Of a stretch of 64,000 bases of DNA, positions 54,553 through 63,200 are shown piece by piece. The notes beneath the pieces are model-generated. The model saw nothing but the letters and a program-made list of their open reading frames with translations. It was not told the DNA's origin and made no database searches. Numbering within the stretch: the first letter of the stretch is position 1; every line of letters starts with the position of its first letter. Source of the stretch: Nocardioides sp. J54 (GTDB lineage: Bacteria; Actinomycetota; Actinomycetes; Propionibacteriales; Nocardioidaceae); contig NZ_JAER01000007.1 of NCBI RefSeq assembly GCF_000519005.1, positions 62,001 through 126,000 of the forward strand, read 5' to 3'. A program made the translations under genes and the position numbers.

Positions 54553-55491
54553 CTAGACCGTGGCGAGGGCCGCGAGCTCTGCGTCGGTGAGGCGCAACCC
54601 GCCGGCGGCGACGTTCTCGACCAGGTGGGCGGGGTCCCCGGTGCCCTGGATGGTCAGCACGTGCTCGCCCTGGTGCAGCGTCCAGGCGAGGCGCACCTGG
54701 GCGGCCGTCGCGCCGTGCGCCTCGGCGACCGTCTCGACGACGTCCTGGCCCCGGAGGTCGGCGGGTCCGAACGGGTTGGCCCCCTCGATGCCGGCGGCCA
54801 CCGAGAAGAAGGGGACGAAGGCGATGCCGCGCTCGGCGCACATCCGCAGCACCGGCTCGCTGGCCCGGTCGGTGAGGCCGTAGCGGTTCTGCACGCACAC
54901 GACCGGGGCGACCTCGAGTGCCTCAGCGACCTGGTCGGCGGTCACGTTGGAGACACCGACGTGGCGCAGCAGTCCGGCGTCGCGCAGCTCGACGAGCGCC
55001 CCGACGTGCTCGGCCACCGAGCCCTCCTCGAGCTCGGGACCGGATCCCCAGCGCAGGTTGACCACGTCGAGGTGGTCCCGACCGAGCTGACGAAGGTTCT
55101 CCTCCACCTGGGCGCGCAGCTGGTCCGGGTGCGCGTACGGCTCGAACTCCCCGGAGCGGTCGCGGCTCGCGCCCACCTTCGTCACGACCACGAGGTCGTC
55201 GGCGTACGGCTGCAGGGCGGTGGAGATCAGCTCGTTCGTCGACTGGAAGGGGGTGAAGTAGAAGGCGGCGGTGTCGATGTGGTTGACGCCGAGCTCGACG
55301 GCGCGGCGCAGGACGGCGATCGCGGTCTCCCGGTCCCGGGGCGCGGTGGCGAACGGGCTCCCGATGAGCCGCATCGCGCCGAAGCCGACGCGGTTGACGG
55401 TGCGGTCGCCGAGCCGCCAGGTCCCGGCGGCGTCGGCAGCGGTGGTGGTCGTCGTGGTGGTCGTGGTGGTGGTCGTGGTTCCTGTCATCAT
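54553..55491 (-). CDS. Aldo/keto reductase with a polythreonine N-terminus
   Basis: 312 residues from the ATG at 55489-55491 (a second ATG follows at once). The start is MMTG followed by 12 Thr, encoded by an ACC/ACG-type trinucleotide tract (about 55440-55480). The barrel has VGFGAMRLIGSP near 34, NHIDTAAFYFTPFQSTNELI near 69 with catalytic Asp and Tyr, VVTKVG with the Lys near 101, and HLDVVNLRW with an Asn where the usual His of QxH is absent. ADLRGQDVVETVAEAHGATA and IQGTGDPAHLVENVAAG close the cofactor site. NADPH-dependent oxidoreductase of unknown substrate. Confidence 0.85.
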   Translation of the reverse strand: MMTGTTTTTTTTTTTTTAADAAGTWRLGDRTVNRVGFGAMRLIGSPFATAPRDRETAIAVLRRAVELGVNHIDTAAFYFTPFQSTNELISTALQPYADDLVVVTKVGASRDRSGEFEPYAHPDQLRAQVEENLRQLGRDHLDVVNLRWGSGPELEEGSVAEHVGALVELRDAGLLRHVGVSNVTADQVAEALEVAPVVCVQNRYGLTDRASEPVLRMCAERGIAFVPFFSVAAGIEGANPFGPADLRGQDVVETVAEAHGATAAQVRLAWTLHQGEHVLTIQGTGDPAHLVENVAAGGLRLTDAELAALATV

Positions 55492-55587
55492 GCCGACCAG
55501 CGTCGTCGTGGATCGCTGCGCACCCACGCGACTGGCAGGTTGTTGCCACCCCTCCCCCGCCCTTGCCGTCCGGAGGATGATCGAGGG

Positions 55588-56253
55588 GTGAGCACCCGGT
55601 CTGCAGAAGGCGTCGCCGTCGTCCATGGCGAGGACGAGCTCGTCGCCCGCACCGGCCACCTCATCGCTGCGGCCACCGACGTCGCGTTCGCCGCGACGAC
55701 GCTCCACACGTGGCGTGCCGCCCGACGGGCGGGTGAGGCGACCGGGGTCGTGGCGTCGGAACCGCCCGACGGCGTACGGCTGCGCAAGATCTACCTGCCG
55801 AACGCGGCCCTCGACCCCGCGGCCGCGCGCGACCTGGCGCGCTTCTGCGAGTCGCACGGCGCCAGCATCCGGATCACCACCGACGACATCAACGACACGA
55901 TGCTCATCGACCGACGGATCGCGATCCTGGGCGGCGACCCGCGAGCAGGGCGCCGTACCTACAGCGTCATCACCCAGCCCGACGTGGTCGCGGGGGTCGC
56001 TGCCCTCTTCGACGCCGTGTGGCGCAACGCGACCGACCTGAGTGACTTCGACGCGCAGGTCGCCGAGATCCGCGACATCGCCCCGCAGGTCCTCGACCTG
56101 CTCAGCCGCGGCGTGAAGGACGAGGCCGCGGCGCGCAGCCTCGGCCTCGGCGTGCGCACCTACCGGCGCCGCGTCGCCGAGCTGATGAGCGCGCTGGGCG
56201 CGGAGTCCCGTTTCCAGGCGGGCGTGCGGGCCCGCGAGCTGGGCCTCGTCTGA
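55588..56253 (+). CDS. HTH regulator with a PLD-like sensory part
   Basis: 221 residues, GTG start after CGGAGGATGATCGAGGG. The first ~155 residues resemble the phospholipase-D-like fold found in TrmB-type regulators (VRLRKIYLPNAALDPAAARD near 60; IDRRIAILGGDP near 113), without catalytic HKD residues. The C-terminal LuxR-like HTH is VLDLLSRGVKDEAAARSLGL then GVRTYRRRVAELMSALGAES. Such proteins are common in Streptomyces and Nocardioides. The target is unknown; it is divergent from the aldo/keto reductase and 13 bp before the sortase gene, so it may control either. Confidence 0.8.
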   Translation: MSTRSAEGVAVVHGEDELVARTGHLIAAATDVAFAATTLHTWRAARRAGEATGVVASEPPDGVRLRKIYLPNAALDPAAARDLARFCESHGASIRITTDDINDTMLIDRRIAILGGDPRAGRRTYSVITQPDVVAGVAALFDAVWRNATDLSDFDAQVAEIRDIAPQVLDLLSRGVKDEAAARSLGLGVRTYRRRVAELMSALGAESRFQAGVRARELGLV

Positions 56254-56266
56254 CGAGGGGCGCGAC

Positions 56267-56977
56267 ATGCGCACGGCTTCCCTCCGCGCGTGCGGCGTCG
56301 GCGCGACCCTGACGCTGCTGCTGGGCTGCTCGCCTGCCGGCGACGACGCCCCGTCCGGAGGGGGCTCGCCGACCGGCAGCACCTCACCGACGGGCAGCAC
56401 CTCACCGAGCGAGGCGGTGCCGGGCTCCCCGACGTCCAGCCCGACCACCGAGCCGCTCGCGTCCGACGGCCGACCGGTGCGCGCGGAGCTGACGATCCCC
56501 CGCATCGGGCTGCGCAGCCTCGTCGTCCTGCCCTACCGCGGTCGGACCGACGATGGTCCGGGCACGCGGATCCAGGACCGCGGCCGCGGCGCGAGCCCGC
56601 ACGGGCCCCGCGGTGGCACCGGCCCCGGCGGCATCGGGAATTACCAGGTCACCGCCCACCGGCTGTCGTCGACGCAGGCGTTCCTGCGACTGCCGGAGCT
56701 GAGCCGGGGGGACCGGGTGGTGGTGCGGACCGCCAGGGCGACGTACGTCTACCGGATCACCGCGACCCGCCAGACGTCGTTCCGCTCCCCGCGCTCGTTG
56801 CGCGCGCAACGTGCCGCCGTGCCCGGCCGGCCCGGGGTCACCCCCACGCGCGCCATGATCACGCTGTCCACCTGCGCCACCCCGGAGGACCACGCGGCAG
56901 GCAACTACTGGGCCGACCGGTTCGACAACCCCGAGCACCGCATCGACAAGGTCGGCGTGCTGGTCGCGATCCGCTGA
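56267..56977 (+). CDS. Lipoprotein-type sortase
   Basis: 236 residues. Basic start, hydrophobic run and a lipobox-like LLLGC at residues 17-21, then a Ser/Pro/Thr/Gly linker to about 65. The sortase barrel has catalytic His in GNYQVTAHRLSSTQAFLRLP near 130, Cys in MITLSTCATPEDHAAGNYWA near 203 and Arg in NPEHRIDKVGVLV near 224. The T-L-S-T-C block is canonical. It would link proteins to the wall or build pili. Lipid anchoring instead of a membrane helix is unusual, and no intact LPxTG substrate is in the window. Confidence 0.82.
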   Translation: MRTASLRACGVGATLTLLLGCSPAGDDAPSGGGSPTGSTSPTGSTSPSEAVPGSPTSSPTTEPLASDGRPVRAELTIPRIGLRSLVVLPYRGRTDDGPGTRIQDRGRGASPHGPRGGTGPGGIGNYQVTAHRLSSTQAFLRLPELSRGDRVVVRTARATYVYRITATRQTSFRSPRSLRAQRAAVPGRPGVTPTRAMITLSTCATPEDHAAGNYWADRFDNPEHRIDKVGVLVAIR

Positions 56978-56991
56978 GGGACGAAGGTCCC
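56978..56991 (+). promoter_or_regulatory. DosR-box-like palindrome upstream of the universal stress gene
   Basis: GGGAC-GAAG-GTCCC: the two five-base arms and four-base gap match the core of the mycobacterial DosR box (GGGAC-N4-GTCCC). It lies 57 bp before the start codon at 57049, a position suited to activation. It starts right after the sortase stop codon. Confidence 0.6.
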
Positions 56992-57048
56992 GCAGGGCCG
57001 GGGCGTCGGCCCGTGTCCCGCGGGTCCCGACGGGCGGATCGTGGGGCC

Positions 57049-57879
57049 ATGACCACCGCGATCCCGCACCACAGCATCGTCGTCGGCGTCGACGGCTCCA
57101 CGCACGCCGATCGCGCCCTGCGCTGGGCCGCCGCCCAGGCCCGCCTCGAGCGGCGTCCGATGATCGTCGCGGCCGTCGGCACACGCCACGAGCAGCGCCT
57201 GCTCGACGCCGCCCTCGCGACGGCTCACGAGGTCGCCCCCGACGTGGCCGTGACCCCGGTCCCCGCCGAGGGTGACGCCGTCGAGGTGCTGGTCGACCTG
57301 TCCCGAAACGCCCACCTCGTGGTCGTCGGCTCGCACGGGCGCGGGCCGGTGCGCAGCGCCCTGCTCGGCTCGGTGAGCCGCGGCGTGGCCGGGCGCACCC
57401 ACTGCCCCGTCGTCGTGTGCCGTCCGCGGGTCTCCGGCCACGGGGGGCGCGGGGTGCTCGTCGCCGTCGAGGCCGGCGCCGCGTCCGCCCCCGTGCTCGA
57501 CTTCGCCTTCGCCCAGGCGTCGCTGCACCAGCAGCCGCTGACCGCACTGCACTGCGTCTGGGAGCCCGCAGCGGCTGCAGCCGGCCGACGCAGCACCACC
57601 CTCGTCTCGGACGACCGCGGAGCCGGGGACGACGCGCACCGCCGGCTGGCGGAGGCGCTGGCAGGACTCGCCGCGACCTGGCCCGACGTCGAGGTCGACC
57701 AGCGCGTCGCCCACGGCTTCGTCGAGGACGTGGTCGGGTGGCGCACCGCGGAGTGGGACCTCGTCGTCGTGGGCCGTCGGCCAGTCGACGACGCCCGACC
57801 GCACGTCGCCACCGCCGTCGTCGAGCGGGCGCAGGGTGTCGTCGCGGTGGTGCCGGTGAGCACCGGACCCGGCAGCTGA
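57049..57879 (+). CDS. Tandem universal stress protein
   Basis: 276 residues with two UspA domains. Domain 1 (about 8-135) has SIVVGVDGSTHADRALRWAA and the ATP-type loop VVVGSHGRGPVRSALLGSVS with GVAGRTHCPVVVCRP. Domain 2 (about 140-272) has RGVLVAVEAGAASAPVLDFA but a degenerate loop VVVGRRPVDDARPHVATAVV, so only the first half is likely to bind ATP. Tandem USPs of this type are part of the hypoxia/dormancy response in Mycobacterium. A DosR-like box lies upstream, and the neighbours (PPOX-like, CBS, zinc ADH) are also typical of such regulons. Confidence 0.9.
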   Translation: MTTAIPHHSIVVGVDGSTHADRALRWAAAQARLERRPMIVAAVGTRHEQRLLDAALATAHEVAPDVAVTPVPAEGDAVEVLVDLSRNAHLVVVGSHGRGPVRSALLGSVSRGVAGRTHCPVVVCRPRVSGHGGRGVLVAVEAGAASAPVLDFAFAQASLHQQPLTALHCVWEPAAAAAGRRSTTLVSDDRGAGDDAHRRLAEALAGLAATWPDVEVDQRVAHGFVEDVVGWRTAEWDLVVVGRRPVDDARPHVATAVVERAQGVVAVVPVSTGPGS

Positions 57880-57882
57880 TCA

Positions 57883-57901
57883 GCTGACCAGGAGGGTCAG
57901 C
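57883..57901. terminator. Bidirectional terminator between stress genes
   Basis: Arms GCTGACC (57883-57889) and GGTCAGC (57895-57901), five-base loop. The TCA of the second arm is the stop of the minus-strand PPOX-like gene. Just upstream, across the USP stop, is the perfect palindrome CAGCTGATCAGCTG. Confidence 0.6.
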
Positions 57902-58349
57902 CCCAGACCCGTCGTACCGGCAGCCCCGCGGTCAGGTCCCAGGCCGTGCCGGTACGACGGCCGGTCAGCTCCTCCCAGCGCAGCTGGACCCAGACCTCGT
58001 CCTCGCGGCGCACCCAGCGCGGCGGGCCGGGGCGGCGCCGCTCCTCGTCGGTCCGCTCGTCCTCGGTCACCCGCTCGCCGTGGCCTCGGGCGACCACGGA
58101 CCAGCCGTGCCCGCGCTCGTGGTCGACGTGGTCGACCTCGAGGACGAGCTCGGTCCCGTCGGCGTACCGGTCCAGGAGCGAACCGGGCGACGTGCGCACC
58201 CAGGCGGCGTCGCCGTGCGTCGTGTAGTTGACGGGCAGCACCTCGACGCGCCCCTCCGCGACCAGCCCGACCCGACCGAGCACCGCAGCACGCAGCAGCC
58301 GCTCGCACTCGTCGGGCGTCAGATCGTGCAGGCGGGGTGCGCCGCTCAC
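57897..58349 (-). CDS. Pyridoxamine 5'-phosphate oxidase-like flavin-binding protein
   Basis: 150 residues. LTPDECERLLRAAVLGRVGL then VLPVNYTTHGDAAWVRTSPG and ELVLEVDHVDHERGHGWSVV are the split-barrel strands; GHGE and the acidic linker after it are followed by WVQLRWEELTGRR. It is related to the gene at 44489. Small flavin-binding proteins of this type recur in hypoxia regulons beside USPs. Its ATG overlaps the CBS gene stop as ATGA, so the two are translated together. Confidence 0.85.
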   Translation of the reverse strand: MSGAPRLHDLTPDECERLLRAAVLGRVGLVAEGRVEVLPVNYTTHGDAAWVRTSPGSLLDRYADGTELVLEVDHVDHERGHGWSVVARGHGERVTEDERTDEERRRPGPPRWVRREDEVWVQLRWEELTGRRTGTAWDLTAGLPVRRVWG

Positions 58350-58771
58350 TGCTCGACCGCCGGGCCGTCGCCGGCCTCGTGGCCCACGAGGTCACGCACG
58401 ACGTCGCTGCGGCTGACCATCCCGACGACGTGGTCGGCCGCGTCGACGACGGGCACGCTCTTGACCACCGTGGTGCCGAGGATCCGGCGCAGCTCCGCCA
58501 GCTCGGTCTCCGGGTGCACCAGGGCGACGACCGTGCCCATCACCGCCATCGCCGGATCACCCATCCGGTCGTGCCGCAGGACGTCGGCCTCGCTGAGCAC
58601 GCCGACCACACGGCCGTGGTCGTCGACGACCGGGACGGCGGTGATGGCGTGCCTGGCGAGCAGGCGGGCCACGGTCGCCAGCGGAGCGTCCGCGCGCACC
58701 GTGACCGGCTGCGGGCTCATGATGTCCCGCACCCGGACCGGCGCGGCGCTGGAGAGGTTCTCGGTGTCCAC
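58346..58771 (-). CDS. CBS-domain pair protein
   Basis: 141 residues from the GTG at 58769-58771; a longer frame is open upstream but would cover the DosR-like site. Two CBS motifs: VRDIMSPQPVTVRADAPLAT with HAITAVPVVDDHGRVVGVLS, and GTVVALVHPETELAELRRIL with KSVPVVDAADHVVGMVSRSD. It likely binds an adenine nucleotide and senses energy state, as similar hypoxic-response proteins (Hrp1) do. First gene of a two-gene unit with the PPOX-like gene. Confidence 0.87.
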   Translation of the reverse strand: MDTENLSSAAPVRVRDIMSPQPVTVRADAPLATVARLLARHAITAVPVVDDHGRVVGVLSEADVLRHDRMGDPAMAVMGTVVALVHPETELAELRRILGTTVVKSVPVVDAADHVVGMVSRSDVVRDLVGHEAGDGPAVEQ

Positions 58772-58806
58772 GTCCCGATGGTGCGTCGAGCGCGAGCGTT
58801 CCGCGA

Positions 58807-58820
58807 GGGTCGAAGGTCCC
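58807..58820 (-). promoter_or_regulatory. DosR-box-like site upstream of the CBS gene
   Basis: On the minus strand GGGAC-CTTC-GACCC, one mismatch from the GGGAC-N4-GTCCC core and nearly the reverse complement of the site at 56978. It lies 36 bp before the start codon. A further GGGACCC half follows at about 58830. Confidence 0.5.
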
Positions 58821-58866
58821 GTCCTGCGGGTCCCTCTGCGCGGCACGGGTGGCGGTCAGGTCGCGG

Positions 58867-60048
58867 TCAGGGGGTGAAGACCACCTTGACCATGCCGTCC
58901 TCCTTGGCACGGAACTTCGCGTACGCCTCCGGGGCCTGGTCGAGCGGGAGGCGGTGGGTGGCGAAGTCCTCGGTGCCGAGCGGGTCGGCGTCGTCCAGCA
59001 CAAGCGGGAGGATCTCGTCCGACCAGTGCCGCACGTTGGCCTGGCCCATCCGGACCTGCACCTGCTTGTCGAACATCTGCATCAGCGGCATCGGGCTGGT
59101 CGCCCCGCCGTACACGCCGATGATCGAGACGGTGCCGCCGCGTCGTACGGCGTCGAAGGAGGTGTTGAGCGCGGCAAGCCGGTCGATGCCGACCTTCTTC
59201 ATCATCGGCTCGGCGATCTTGTCGGGGAGCAGGCCGACGGCTTTGATGACCTTCTCCGCAACGGGGTTGCCGTGGGCCTCCATGCCGACTGCGTCGATGA
59301 CCGCGTCGGCGCCGCGCCCGCCGGTGCGGTCGCGAACCTCGTCGCCGACGTCGTCGACGGCGTCGATGTTGATCGTCTCGGCGCCTCGGGAGGCGACGCG
59401 GGACAGCCGCTCGGGCACCCAGTCGGCGACGATGACGCGGCGTCCCTCGTTCATCGCGATCCGCGCGGCCATGTCGCCGATCGGGCCCGCGCCCATGACC
59501 AGCAGCACGTCGTCACCGGCCACGTCGGCGTACCGCACCGACTGGTAGGCGGTCGGCAGCACGTCGGAGAGGTAGACGAACCGGTCGTCGGACGGGCCCT
59601 CGGGGACCTTGATCGGGAGGAAGTCGGCGAACTGGACGCGGAGGTACTCCGCCTGCCCGCCCGGCTGCCCGCCGTAGAGCTTGCTGAACCCGAGCAGGCT
59701 CGCACCGGTGCCCTGGTCGCGGTTCTGGGTGGTCTCGCACTGGCTGTGCAGGCCCTGCCCGCACATGAAGCAGTCGCCGCAGCTGATGTTGAACGGTACG
59801 ACGACCCGGTCGCCGACCTTCAGCTGCTGCACCCCCGGCCCCACCTCCTCGACGATGCCCATCGGCTCGTGGCCGACGATGTCGCCGGGCGTCATGAACG
59901 GCGCCAGCGGTTCGTACAGGTGGAGGTCGGAGCCGCAGAGCCCCGTGGTGGTGACGCGGATGATCGCGTCCGTGGGGTCGATGATCTTCGGGTCCGGCAC
60001 CTCTTCGACGCGGATGTCTCGGACTCCCTGCCAGGTGACTGCTCGCAT
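58867..60048 (-). CDS. Zinc-dependent alcohol dehydrogenase, formaldehyde-dehydrogenase-like
   Basis: 393 residues. Catalytic zinc ligands are in TTGLCGSDLHLYEP (Cys near 38) and IVGHEPMG (His-Glu near 60). The structural zinc loop is NISCGDCFMCGQGLHSQCET with four Cys near 91-105. The NAD site is VLLVMGAGPIGDMAARIAMN near 180 with Asp in VIVADWVPERL. The loop after residue 230 is longer than in class I enzymes, as in glutathione-independent formaldehyde dehydrogenases. It may detoxify aldehydes under stress. It ends 37 bp from the DosR-like site region of the CBS gene, on the same strand. Confidence 0.9.
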   Translation of the reverse strand: MRAVTWQGVRDIRVEEVPDPKIIDPTDAIIRVTTTGLCGSDLHLYEPLAPFMTPGDIVGHEPMGIVEEVGPGVQQLKVGDRVVVPFNISCGDCFMCGQGLHSQCETTQNRDQGTGASLLGFSKLYGGQPGGQAEYLRVQFADFLPIKVPEGPSDDRFVYLSDVLPTAYQSVRYADVAGDDVLLVMGAGPIGDMAARIAMNEGRRVIVADWVPERLSRVASRGAETINIDAVDDVGDEVRDRTGGRGADAVIDAVGMEAHGNPVAEKVIKAVGLLPDKIAEPMMKKVGIDRLAALNTSFDAVRRGGTVSIIGVYGGATSPMPLMQMFDKQVQVRMGQANVRHWSDEILPLVLDDADPLGTEDFATHRLPLDQAPEAYAKFRAKEDGMVKVVFTP

Positions 60049-60204
60049 TGTGAGCGAGTACCCGGGTGGTGGAGGCGTATCCGGCGGTGGGGCCGGATGA
60101 TCCCGCTGCCCCTACCGCATCGAAGGTAAAGACCGGCGTTCTCCTGCACCTGTCCCTGCCGAGGTCCACCATGCAAGGAGGGGGACCGGAAGGGAGCCGG
60201 TGCG

Positions 60205-63200
60205 ATGGAGGAACACCTGGACCCAGCACCACCCCGGCCTGGTCCGGCGACCAGGCTCTGGCGGCTCTTCGTCGGCGAGCGGGTGACCCCGCCGGAGGCG
60301 ACCCGCACCGTCCACCTGCGTCCCGAGCGCCGCAGGTACGGCGTCGGGGTCGTCCTGACACTCCTCGTGGCCGCTCTGCTGGCACTCAACGAGGTGAACG
60401 GGCTGTCCCGCGGCTTCGTGGCGGGCACCGAGGCAGCGATCGACTTCCGCCGGCTCTCCGGGCTCCCGACCGACGTGGTGCAGCAGTCCTGGACGCTCCC
60501 GATGGCCGGCGACGACCTCGTCGCGTGGAACCGGCTGCTGCGCTGCTTCCTCGTGGTCGACCTCGTGTTCATCGCGGTCTACGCCCGGCTGCTGGTCCTG
60601 GTGGTCCGCTCCACCTTCGTGCCACGCACGTGGCGTCCCGTGCTGCGCAACGTGGTCTGGGGGCTGTGTGTCGCGGACGTCGTCGAGAACCTGCTGTTGT
60701 GGGTGTCCGGCAACGGCCGCGTCGCCGCAGGGGCCCTTGGCGGCTACGACCCGACTCCCGCGCTGTGGGTGGCCACCGGCGTCAAGTGGGCGGCGGTCGC
60801 GGTGGTCGTCGCCCTGCTCGCCCTGTCGGTGGTCGTGCGGGACCGCGGCGAGGTGGTGGCGCCGTGGCGCCGGGCGCTGTGGATCCAGCGCTACTCCCTG
60901 CTCGCGTTCCTCCCTGTCTCAGCCCTCGCGTGCCTCCCGGTGCCGAAGGTCGGCGACCAGGTGCCGGACATCGAGCGCCGCTGGCTGGAGCACGGCGCCG
61001 AGGCCGGGCACATGGCCTCCGCAGCCGTGGCGGCGCTCGTCGTCGTGGCCGCGATCTTCTTCCTCGGCCGACTCCGGGCGGACTGCGCGTTCAAGCGCAG
61101 CCACGACGCGCGGACCGACGGGCACGCCTGGCCGTGGTACCACCCGGAGGGCCAGCCCCGCCATGCCCCGCTGTGGCACTGGCTGCTCGCGCCGGCCCTC
61201 GCCGTGCTGCTGCTCGTCCTGGCGCTGGCGAACGACTGGCCGGTCGACGGACGCCGGTTCGCGATCTTCTGCCTCATCACCGTGGCCGTCCCGGTCCTGT
61301 CCTGCCTCGCCCGCTGGCGCTTCCAGGTGGCCGGCAAGGACGGCGGTGGACAGAGCCCTGCTGCGCGGCCCGGCCGGCCGGTCGACCCGGCGAAGGTGAT
61401 GGCCGTCGGCGACGTCCTCGCCATCGCGGCGGTGGCGGCCATGGGCCTGGGCATGATGCGCGCCTGGACCGGGGTGGTCACCGTCGGCGTCACGAAGGAC
61501 GACGTCGACGTGCCGTGGGGCTGGTGGGTCGCCCTGCTGGTGGCGGTCGGCGCTGCCGTCGCGCCGTGGTGGGTGGCCAACCGGCTGCTGGCGACGCTCG
61601 ATGCGGCCGTGCACCCGGACCGGACCACCGGGCTCGCGGCGTGGGCCACCCCCACGGCACCGCTCTGCGAGGTCGGCGGGACCACGTGCGTCACCGGGCG
61701 GACCAGCCACGGCCTCCGGGTCCTGCTCCTCGTCGCGTCCGGAGCCGTGCTTGGCTGGATGGCGTTCGACCCGATCGGCTGGGCCACCACCGTCGGCGTC
61801 GTCGCCGCCGTGACGCTCGCCCTCGGTGCGCTCATGGTGCTGCTCGGCGTCGTGGTCGCCTACTCCCAGGAGACCCGTCCGCCGGAGGCGCTGCTGGTCG
61901 TCCCGCGGCCGTGGCTGACGGCGACGCCGATCGTGCCGTTCGTCGTGGTCGGGCTGTTCCTCAACGCCCAGCTCGGCTCGTCCACCTTCGTCCACGGCAT
62001 CGGCCAGGACGACCCGCCCCACCAGTTGGTCCCCGCGCGACCGACGCTCGCCGACGCGTTCCGGGCCTGGGTCGACGGCGCCACGGGCTGCGTCGTCCCC
62101 CACGTGGTGGGCGTGGTCGTCGACGGGGAGGCGCGGTCCTTCGACGTCCGGCCGATGCTGATGCTCGCCGCCGAGGGTGGCGGCATCCGGGCGACGTACT
62201 GGACGGCGCTCGGGCTGGAGGAGGTCGCGGACGCCGGCGGGAGCTGCGGGCAGGACCTGACCCTCTTCTCCACCGGCGCGAGTGGTGGCTCGCTCGGCCT
62301 CACCATCGGGCGGTACGACGACGAGCCGGTCACGGCGGTCGAGGCGGTCCGCGGCCCCGACTCCCTCGGGGCCGGTGCCGTCACCCTCGTCACCGGTGAC
62401 CTCGTCGCGACCGCCACCGGCCTCCGGCTCGGCACGCCACCCGCCGACACCCACCCCGACGGGAGCGACCGGGCTGCCGTCATGCAGGAGGTCTGGCGGC
62501 GGGCCTGGGAGGACGCCGGCATCGACGACGGTGCCGCCGCGCACCGGTTCGTCGAGGAGGCCGACACGGCGCCTGCCTCGGTCACCGGGCACCTCGTCCT
62601 GACCTCCACCGACTCCTACGACGGCTGCCGTGCGCTGTGGAGCCAGGTCGACCTCTCCCCCGCCGAGCTCAGCGCCGCGCCGGAGATGACCGAGCGGAGC
62701 AACGCCCCTGGCTGCGGTGCGGGTGGGGCCGGCCCGAACAGCTACGACGTCCTCGGTGCCTTCGGTTCCCCCGAGGAGGGCACGGGCAGCGACGGCACTG
62801 ACGACACTGACGACACTGACGACACTGACGACGCCCAGCGCTGCCTCGGCATCGTCAGCGCCCTCACCGCGGCGCTGGTCTCCGGCCGCTTCCCCTACGT
62901 CACGCCGTCCGCAGTGGTCGGCCCGTGCCGCGGCTTCGCGCAGACGCCACTCGTCGACGGCGGGCTCGCCGACAACACCGGCCTGGGCACCATCAACGAC
63001 CTCGCCCCGCAGTGGGGCGCACTGGTCCGGGCGCACAACGACCAGGTGCTCGCCGACGGGACCGGCCCGCTGGTGGTGCCGATGGTGGTCTACCTCGACA
63101 ACGGGCCGGCCACGAGCTTCGGCATCCGCCAGCGCGGCCGGACGGTCTCCGAGAGCCTGGTCCCGCTGTGGGCGATCGGCGCCGCCACCACCCGCCGCTC

